From Acidobacteriota bacterium (GTDB lineage Bacteria; Acidobacteriota; Terriglobia; Terriglobales; Acidobacteriaceae): DNA of 15,069 bases. Both the position numbers and the translations under genes were made by a program. Shown one piece after another: positions 1-5,362 of this stretch. The stretch covers positions 1-15,069 of the forward strand of contig JAJXZK010000209.1 of NCBI GenBank assembly GCA_021780095.1. Reading direction: 5' to 3'. Under the pieces are notes generated by a model. That model ran no database searches. It was not told where the DNA came from and worked only from the letters and a program-made list of their open reading frames with translations. Each line of letters begins with the position of its first letter. Within the stretch, counting starts at the first letter, position 1.

Positions 1-2265
1 GCCGAAAATCAGGACCATGTGTGGGGCACGCACGGCAGCGAGCAGCAGAAGGAAGAGAAGAAGTCGCCGTCGCGTTCTTCAGAGAGAAAGTCACCGCGCA
101 CATCTCAAGGCCCGAATCCTCGCGAAATAAAAAGGCAGGCTCGCCCAACTGAGGTACTGTCATTCGCAAGCGAATTGAAAGGCGTGCCGAAAGAATCTCT
201 GCCGAGATTCGTACCGCCGCAGTTGGCCTTGCAGGTGGCTGAAGCGCCCGATGGGTCCGAGTGGATTCATGAGTTGAAGCTGGATGGCTACCGCATCCAG
301 GGCCATATCGCAGCGGCCCGCGACAAAAACTCCCGCTCTGCAACTCTCATCACCCGCAGCGGGCTGGACTGGACGCATCGCATGCCGGACATTGCCGCTG
401 CCCTGGCAGAGATGCCCGTGGAAGATGCATTGCTAGACGGCGAAGTGGTGGTTTTCGACGGAGAGGGAAAGACAAGCTTCGCGGATCTGCAGGCTGCGTT
501 TCAGGAAGCGAAGAAAAAGCCGCTCACCTATGTGATCTTCGACCTGCTCCATTTGAATGGCCACAATCTGCGCAGCCTCCCGTTGGAGCGGCGAAAAAAT
601 ATTCTCGAGAAAATCCTGACCGAAGTTTCTGAGAGCGACCATGCAGGCGTTCTGCGCTACAGTGAGCACCTCGGAACACGCGGCGCGGATATCTTTGAAA
701 AAGCATGCGAATTGGGAGCGGAAGGTATCGTGTCGAAGAAAGCTTCCGGGCCGTATGTCTCAGGCCGCAGCGGTAGCTGGCTCAAAATAAAATGCGTGCG
801 CCAGCAGGAGTTTGTGATCGGCGGATTTACCCCGCCTTCAAAAACCGGTGTGGGCATTGGCGCTCTCCTGCTGGGTTACTACCGCGACGGAGAATTGATC
901 TACGCGGGCCGCACCGGCACGGGGTTCACGCAGAAGGCGCGTCAACAAATGCGCAAGCGGCTTGAAGAAATCCGTGAGCCGCATCCGGCGTTTTCCAGCG
1001 TACCGCCCGACGGCGCTCGCGACGCGCAATGGGTGCAGCCAAAGTATGTGTGCGAGGTAAGGTTTGCCACCTGGACCGCCGACAACCTCGTCCGCCAGGC
1101 GTCTTTCCAGGGCCTGCGAGAAGACAAGCCTGCGAAGCAGGTGACGCGCGAGTTGCCGGTCGAGACAGATTCGTCAAAGCGCCGCCCCCGAGCAGAAAAC
1201 AAAAAACCCGAACCGTCAAAGAGGGCGCGCAAGAAACCCGCCACGGTCGGAGTCTCGTCGCGAAACCAGCGCTCCAGCCGAACTTCAGGCCGCGCCGTCG
1301 CTTCCAAAACAAATCCGAGCAAGCCCAGCGAGGCGGGCGATCCTTTTCCAATTCCGTTGACCCATCCCGACAAGCAGGTCGACTCAGAATCCAAGTTGAC
1401 CAAACAGCAGCTGGCGGACTATTTCTGGGCCGTTCGGGAACACATGCTGCCCCATATTGTCGATCGACCGCTCAGCATTGTCCGTTGCCCGCAAGGCAGT
1501 ACCAAGCCGTGCTTCTTTCAAAAACATGTCACGGAAAATCTCCCCGACGGGATCGACGGCATTGACATTCGAGGACGCAGAAGCGGGGTTGTCGAATCCT
1601 ATATCACTTTGTCCAGCGCCCTGGGGCTGGCTGGCTTAGCGCAGATGGGTGTTCTTGAAATTCACCCCTGGGGTTCCTCTAATATCGACATTGAAAAGCC
1701 TGATCGGCTTGTCTTTGACCTGGACCCGGATGAGGCGATTCCCTGGCAGACTCTGGCAGCGAGCGCGCAAGAAGTTCGTTTGCGGCTCAAGCAATGCAAG
1801 CTCGAAAGCTTTTTGAAGACCACCGGCGGAAAAGGATTGCACGTTGTCGCTCCCATCCAGCCGGAACATGATTGGCCGGTCATCAAAGAATTTGCGCACG
1901 ACATCGCCAACCAGATGGCAGCTGAGAACAAAGCTCTGTTTCTGACGAAAATGACGAAGGCCGAGCGCAAGGGGAAAATATTTATTGATTATCTGCGCAA
2001 TGATCGCGGCGCCACATCGATCGCGCCGTTCTCTCCGCGAGCGCGTCACGGTGCGCCCGTCGCAGTGCCGATGGACTGGAAAGAACTGGATGCTGCCAAG
2101 CCGCCGCGCTTTCTGGTCGCAGATTTTTCAGATTGGAAATCGCGGCTGCGTCATGATCCATGGATGGCGATGCTGAAGAAGCGTCAATCCATTCCAGCGA
2201 AACTGTTGGAACCGTTTACTTCTTCTCAGGCGTCCGGTTCACGTCGTTCGGCGCGGAGGGATTAA
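1..2265 (+). CDS. ligD: LigD, ATP-dependent DNA ligase/polymerase of NHEJ (5' partial)
   Basis: This enzyme repairs double-strand breaks with Ku by filling or trimming ends and sealing them with ATP. The frame is open from the window edge; the first in-frame start seen is GTG at 19, used here as residue 1. The ligase domain covers about 60-370: adenylated lysine K87 in ELKLDG, ALLDGEVV (138-144), FDLLHLNG (174-181), EGIVSKK (235-241), WLKIKC (254-259), and an OB-fold from about 265. A Lys/Arg/Ser-rich linker (about 380-440) follows. The primase/polymerase domain covers about 445-720: LTHPDK, metal-binding D567 and D569 in FDLDP, TTGGKGLHV (601-609), and FIDYLRN with D657. The ligase-polymerase order matches the Pseudomonas-type arrangement, in which a 3'-phosphoesterase domain comes first. 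That domain is absent here, and the low-complexity N-terminus looks like a linker, so I infer it lies upstream of the window. Ku is not in the window. Confidence 0.95.
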   Translation, partial: AENQDHVWGTHGSEQQKEEKKSPSRSSERKSPRTSQGPNPREIKRQARPTEVLSFASELKGVPKESLPRFVPPQLALQVAEAPDGSEWIHELKLDGYRIQGHIAAARDKNSRSATLITRSGLDWTHRMPDIAAALAEMPVEDALLDGEVVVFDGEGKTSFADLQAAFQEAKKKPLTYVIFDLLHLNGHNLRSLPLERRKNILEKILTEVSESDHAGVLRYSEHLGTRGADIFEKACELGAEGIVSKKASGPYVSGRSGSWLKIKCVRQQEFVIGGFTPPSKTGVGIGALLLGYYRDGELIYAGRTGTGFTQKARQQMRKRLEEIREPHPAFSSVPPDGARDAQWVQPKYVCEVRFATWTADNLVRQASFQGLREDKPAKQVTRELPVETDSSKRRPRAENKKPEPSKRARKKPATVGVSSRNQRSSRTSGRAVASKTNPSKPSEAGDPFPIPLTHPDKQVDSESKLTKQQLADYFWAVREHMLPHIVDRPLSIVRCPQGSTKPCFFQKHVTENLPDGIDGIDIRGRRSGVVESYITLSSALGLAGLAQMGVLEIHPWGSSNIDIEKPDRLVFDLDPDEAIPWQTLAASAQEVRLRLKQCKLESFLKTTGGKGLHVVAPIQPEHDWPVIKEFAHDIANQMAAENKALFLTKMTKAERKGKIFIDYLRNDRGATSIAPFSPRARHGAPVAVPMDWKELDAAKPPRFLVADFSDWKSRLRHDPWMAMLKKRQSIPAKLLEPFTSSQASGSRRSARRD

Positions 2266-2419
2266 TCTCGCCTTTTTCCGTCTCCGGCGTAGGACTGCGC
2301 ACGGCTGTGTCTCCCGGACCAGCGGTTGCAGGATTCTTTCCGTCATAGCCGGAAGGCTGGACCGCATGTTTCCGATCCTCTGTCCGGTTCTCGGCTTTTT
2401 CTTTTTCCTGGGTATCCAT
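2216..2419 (-). CDS. Small disordered hydrophilic protein, convergent with ligD
   Basis: I do not recognise this 67-residue protein. The case for a real gene rests on its start: ATG at 2419 is preceded by GAGGAG (2425-2430 on the plus strand as CTCCTC) with 5 nt spacing, a near-ideal Shine-Dalgarno site. The product is rich in Glu, Lys, Pro, Asn, Asp and Thr and contains no Leu, Phe, Trp or Cys, so it should be intrinsically disordered and soluble. No signal peptide or membrane segment is visible. An upstream in-frame start at 2452 exists but lacks this site. The gene's 3' end overlaps the last 50 bp of ligD on the opposite strand. It lies 111 bp downstream of the mntH stop on the same strand and could be read from that transcript. 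The function is unknown, and a chance ORF is the alternative. Confidence 0.5.
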   Translation of the reverse strand: MDTQEKEKAENRTEDRKHAVQPSGYDGKNPATAGPGDTAVRSPTPETEKGEINPSAPNDVNRTPEKK

Positions 2420-2424
2420 CCCGT

Positions 2425-2430
2425 CTCCTC
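2425..2430 (-). promoter_or_regulatory. Shine-Dalgarno site of the small 67-aa gene
   Basis: GAGGAG on the minus strand, 5 nt before ATG at 2419. It is the main reason for calling the small gene and for choosing the inner start over the one at 2452. Confidence 0.55.
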
Positions 2431-2529
2431 TGTGGCGCAGTGGCTCCCGCAAGAACGCCGGAGCCTAAGGTGTGGATGCGATTTGGAATTCCTGGGTGGC
2501 TTGCGGAGTTGAAATGAAGGCTGGTTCGA

Positions 2530-3876
2530 TTAGGAATGTCCAAAGACGACGACCTGCAGCAACAGCCATCCATTCAAAGCGGCGATAAAGATCGCCGAGG
2601 TCCATCCCAGAATGCGAAGCCAAGGTCGGTTGACGAATTCACCCATCTTCTTGGGATCGCTGGTGAAGGCCATCAGCGGAAAGACGGCAAAGCTTAACTG
2701 CATACTTAAAATTACCTGGCTCAGGATCAGCAATCGCGCCGTGCCGGACATGCCCCACAACGCCGTCACGATCACGGTCGGAACAATGGCGAGCAGGCGT
2801 GTCAGCAATCGCCGCTTCCAGGGCGTAAGCCGCAGATGAAGAAAACCTTCCATCACCACTTGGCCGGCGAGCGTTCCCGTCAGCGTCGAGTTCTGTCCGG
2901 AGGCTAACAGTGCAACTGCGAACATCGTGCTGGCTCCCGCGACGCCGAGCAGCGGTGTCAGCAGTTTGTACGCGTCGCCGATCTCGGCCACTCCATTGTG
3001 CCCGCTGCGATGGAACACCGCGGCCGCAACGATTAGGATGGCTGCATTCACGAACAACGCCACGGACAGGGCAGCGGCGGAATCCAGGCTGGCCAGCAGG
3101 ATGGCCTCCCGCTTGCCTTTCGATGTGCGCGGATAATCTCGCGTCTGCACGATGGCAGAATGCAGGTACAGGTTGTGCGGCATCACTGTCGCGCCGAGGA
3201 TTCCGATGGCGATGTACAGCATGGTCCCGTTCGACAATATCTCGTGGGAGGGAACAAATAAATTCCACGCGATCGAACTCCATTGCGGGTGCGAAAAGAA
3301 AATCTCAATCGCAAACATCACTCCGATGGTGCCGATTAACACAATTACCACTGCTTCCAGATAGCGGAAGCCGCGACTCTGCAACAGCAAGATCATCAGC
3401 ACATCCAGGCTGGTAATCACGACACCGAGGAGAAGAGGAATACCGAAAAGAAGCTGCAGTGCGATTGCGGAGCCGATCACCTCTGCCAAATCGCAGGCCG
3501 CGATTGCAATTTCGGCGAAGATCCAAAGCCCGATCGTCACTGGTCTGCTGTAGTGTTCGCGGCAGGCCTGGGCCAGGTCCTGCTCTGTCGCAACACCCAG
3601 CTTGATCGAGAGCCCTTGCAGCAGGATCGCCAGAAGGTTCGACAGCATGATGGCGAACAGTAGTTTGTAGCCGAATCGCGAGCCTGCGGCTAAGTCGGTC
3701 GCCCAGTTTCCGGGGTCCATATATCCCACGGAAATAAGAAAGCCAGGGCCAATGAAGCCAAGCGCGCGCCGCCACAACTGCGGCGACGAGGATACGCGCA
3801 CCGAGGAGAACACATCGGGCAGCGAAGGCCGTCGTGGCTTGGGTCCCGCTTCAATTTGGGATTGGACATCAGGCAT
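2530..3876 (-). CDS. mntH: MntH, Nramp-family proton-coupled Mn(II)/divalent metal transporter
   Basis: This inner-membrane protein imports Mn(II), and often Fe(II), with protons. From ATG at 3876 it is 448 residues long. The Nramp signatures are present: DPGN at 54-57 in the first helix (ligands D54 and N57), MPHN at 232-235 in helix 6 (M232), and the conserved [13 protein letters not shown] stretch (about 327-339). About 11 hydrophobic helices can be traced. The frame stays open to a GTG at 3912. That start has no ribosome binding site, and the inner ATG gives metal-site positions close to those of characterised bacterial Nramps. AAGAGG lies 15 nt before the ATG, which is rather far, so the start is not certain. 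mntR is directly upstream on the same strand, so the two are probably an operon repressed by MntR when Mn is plentiful. A perfect palindrome sits in the gap. Confidence 0.95.
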   Translation of the reverse strand: MPDVQSQIEAGPKPRRPSLPDVFSSVRVSSSPQLWRRALGFIGPGFLISVGYMDPGNWATDLAAGSRFGYKLLFAIMLSNLLAILLQGLSIKLGVATEQDLAQACREHYSRPVTIGLWIFAEIAIAACDLAEVIGSAIALQLLFGIPLLLGVVITSLDVLMILLLQSRGFRYLEAVVIVLIGTIGVMFAIEIFFSHPQWSSIAWNLFVPSHEILSNGTMLYIAIGILGATVMPHNLYLHSAIVQTRDYPRTSKGKREAILLASLDSAAALSVALFVNAAILIVAAAVFHRSGHNGVAEIGDAYKLLTPLLGVAGASTMFAVALLASGQNSTLTGTLAGQVVMEGFLHLRLTPWKRRLLTRLLAIVPTVIVTALWGMSGTARLLILSQVILSMQLSFAVFPLMAFTSDPKKMGEFVNRPWLRILGWTSAIFIAALNGWLLLQVVVFGHS

Positions 3877-3936
3877 TCTGGCGGATGTAGGCCTCTTACC
3901 GCAGTATGCCACAATTAGTTAACGATGGTTAAGTGA

Positions 3937-3950
3937 GCAAATTAATTTGC
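3937..3950. promoter_or_regulatory. Perfect 14-bp palindrome between mntR and mntH
   Basis: GCAAATTAATTTGC is a perfect dyad starting just after the mntR stop and about 60 bp before the mntH ATG. It is AT-rich against a GC-rich background and could be a protein-binding site controlling mntH separately. Its half-sites differ from the TTGC...GCAA dyads upstream of mntR, so the binding protein is unknown. Confidence 0.35.
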
Positions 3951-3951
3951 G

Positions 3952-4623
3952 CTAACGTTTCCGCCGTTTGACCCAGACTCTCTCTGCGGCGGGCCTGCCT
4001 AGGGTGATGGTTCCCGAGGGCGTTTGGATGGTTACTGTTTCATCATAGTTGCGGGCCTGGAGTTGTACTCGGGCGTTGGGTCCGATACCGGAACGATGAA
4101 GAAAAATCAGCAGTTTAGGATCTCGCTCGTGCAGAGAAGAAACTGTATACGAGACATTTTCTGCAGCATCAAACAAGGGAACCAGACCGCGCTTTCTCAA
4201 TTGTTCAGGGCTCTCCGGCAGAACAGAATTGCCGTGCGGACAAGTTCCATTTTCCCCGAGTTTTTCAATCAGCTTGGCCTCGAAAGCCGGTGAAACCGCG
4301 TGTTCCAGGCGCTCCGCCTCGTCATGGACGCGATACCAGTCCATGCCAAACATTTCCGACAACATGCGCTCGATCAGATGATGGCGGCGCGCAGTGTGAT
4401 AGGCCGTCTCTTTTCCTTTCGGTGTCAGGCGAACGATCCCGTCGGGTTTCACTTCCACATATCCATCGCGCTTCAGGCGCTTCAAAGCCATCGTAACTGC
4501 GGGCGGTGAAACAGAGAGCCAATGAGCCAGCGTAGACGAGATGACGGTCTGGCCTTCTGACTCGGCTTCCAGAATTGCTTTTAGATAATCTTCTTTGGAA
4601 ATCGTGATGACTTCTTTCGTCAT
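3952..4623 (-). CDS. mntR: MntR-type DtxR-family metal-dependent transcriptional regulator with FeoA-like domain
   Basis: This 223-residue DNA-binding repressor senses divalent metal. The winged helix-turn-helix spans about 7-70 (EDYLKAI, then SPPAVTMALKRL as recognition region), followed by the dimerisation/metal-binding helices (71-125) and an SH3-like FeoA-type tail (about 150-220). Aligned by eye to DtxR, the first site is H81, E85 and H100, and the second is D12, E104, E107 and H108. Position 104 is Glu where iron-sensing DtxR has Cys; Glu is found in Bacillus subtilis MntR and goes with Mn selectivity. The start is ATG at 4623, with GGAG 11 nt upstream. mntH follows on the same strand. 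Two dyads at 4736-4779 are likely operators for autoregulation. Assignment as a DtxR-family regulator is firm; Mn rather than Fe is inferred from E104 and from the mntH neighbour. Confidence 0.92.
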   Translation of the reverse strand: MTKEVITISKEDYLKAILEAESEGQTVISSTLAHWLSVSPPAVTMALKRLKRDGYVEVKPDGIVRLTPKGKETAYHTARRHHLIERMLSEMFGMDWYRVHDEAERLEHAVSPAFEAKLIEKLGENGTCPHGNSVLPESPEQLRKRGLVPLFDAAENVSYTVSSLHERDPKLLIFLHRSGIGPNARVQLQARNYDETVTIQTPSGTITLGRPAAERVWVKRRKR

Positions 4624-4735
4624 TGTTGTTTCGGCTCCGGAACAGCAGGCGCAACTCTACGGCCATGGTATTCCATGGGGTGATTTCGGAGGGAGCACAG
4701 GCTTTTGGGCGACCTTTTTGGGCCCAGGAAATATG
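4624..4735 (-). other. mntR leader / promoter-proximal region
   Basis: This is non-coding sequence between the mntR start and the operator pair. It contains two CCATGG palindromes separated by TATT (4663-4678). I could not place a convincing -35/-10 pair. The promoter probably lies close to or within the dyads just upstream. Confidence 0.4.
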
Positions 4736-4779
4736 GTGTCCTTAGCAACCATATTTGCACAACTGGTTGCTAAGGCAAC
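4736..4779. promoter_or_regulatory. Paired operator-like dyads upstream of mntR (candidate MntR boxes)
   Basis: Two related 14-bp dyads are present. GTTGCTAAGGCAAC (4766-4779) has inverted arms GTTGC/GCAAC. A second copy in opposite orientation (4736-4749) matches at 12 of 14 positions. They also form a perfect 11-bp inverted repeat (CCTTAGCAACC at 4740-4750, GGTTGCTAAGG at 4765-4775). Their centres are 30 bp apart, about three helical turns, which would allow two dimers on one DNA face. The TTGCCTTAGCAA core resembles the B. subtilis MntR box TTTGCCTTAAGGAAA. Binding by the adjacent MntR is an inference. Confidence 0.6.
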
Positions 4780-5215
4780 TAAAAGTTTTTGCTGAATCCG
4801 CCGCTTCAAAAAAATCCGCAAATTGTGGCGCAAAATTCGTCGAATCTGCGATTTCGCACTTTTCCGCCTCGGAATTCTCAACCTGGAAACGCCGCCAACC
4901 TGAGAGAAATCGAGCGGCGGATAGATCGAACCGGAGGTGCCCCTTTTCGGTCTCCGTCGCAGGGCATAAAATAAGGTGTCCGAGACAGTTTCTGTGCCTC
5001 GTAGAGGGGCCTGGAGCGATCTCTCCGCGCGGTATGACAGGGCCGTGTGACAGCGAACACAAACGAACACCCACCTGGCGTGAGAACATATTGAAAGCGA
5101 AGCCTTTGACATTGAACAAGAGAGACGCACGAATGACAGTACCCACAGACCTTCCAACGGTCCGATGCGGAACTATTTCCGGCGGCTTTGCCCGCACTTT
5201 TCAGGAGTAATTTAG
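4780..5215. other. Non-coding or unassigned region upstream of ppdK
   Basis: There are 436 bp with no recognisable gene. Overlapping frames on both strands stay open for about 150 codons, but their products are Cys/Arg/Ser-rich, lack ribosome binding sites and resemble nothing I know. A TAAAAT -10-like element lies at 4967-4972 with a poor -35. TTGACA occurs at 5106-5111 with only a weak -10 17 nt later. One plus-strand frame, which includes ATG at 5133, stops at 5208-5210, just 5 nt before a strong terminator. A small RNA, a short peptide gene or a long ppdK leader are all possible. Confidence 0.35.
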
Positions 5216-5247
5216 AGCGTCGGCTTTTCAGCCGGCGCTTGTTTTTT
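5216..5247 (+). terminator. Rho-independent terminator or attenuator ahead of ppdK
   Basis: AGCGTCGGCT (5216-5225) and AGCCGGCGCT (5230-5239) form a 10-bp stem with one G-T pair and a TTTC loop, followed by TGTTTTTT. The T-tract is on the plus-strand side only, so it cannot end the divergent mntR transcript. It lies 116 nt before the ppdK ATG with no recognised plus-strand gene before it. It therefore ends an unannotated transcript or acts as an attenuator in the ppdK leader. Confidence 0.75.
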
Positions 5248-5269
5248 GCAGTTTAGGAACACTGGGGCG

Positions 5270-5287
5270 GGCTCGCCGCGGCGAGCC
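5270..5287. repeat. Perfect 18-bp GC-rich palindrome in the ppdK leader
   Basis: GGCTCGCCGCGGCGAGCC is self-complementary and lies between the terminator and the ppdK start. As RNA it would give a stable 7-bp hairpin with a CGCG loop. No T-tract follows, so it is not a terminator. It may be an RNA-stability element or a protein-binding dyad. Confidence 0.45.
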
Positions 5288-5362
5288 GGTCCTGAACTGA
5301 GTGGAGATTGCCGGAACGCACCTCGAGTGCGGTCCGCGGACGAACAGGAGCGAGGATTTCCG

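Noticed and set aside
3877..3912. GTG 3912 as the mntH start
   Set aside because: It has no Shine-Dalgarno site, and the 12 added residues do not look like Nramp sequence. ATG 3876 places the metal-site residues where characterised homologues have them.
4657..5210. Overlapping 150-166-codon frames on both strands between mntR and ppdK as protein genes
   Set aside because: None has a ribosome binding site or a recognisable motif. The plus-strand one would start with TTG inside the operator dyads, and they overlap each other. Only the transcript question raised by the terminator is kept.
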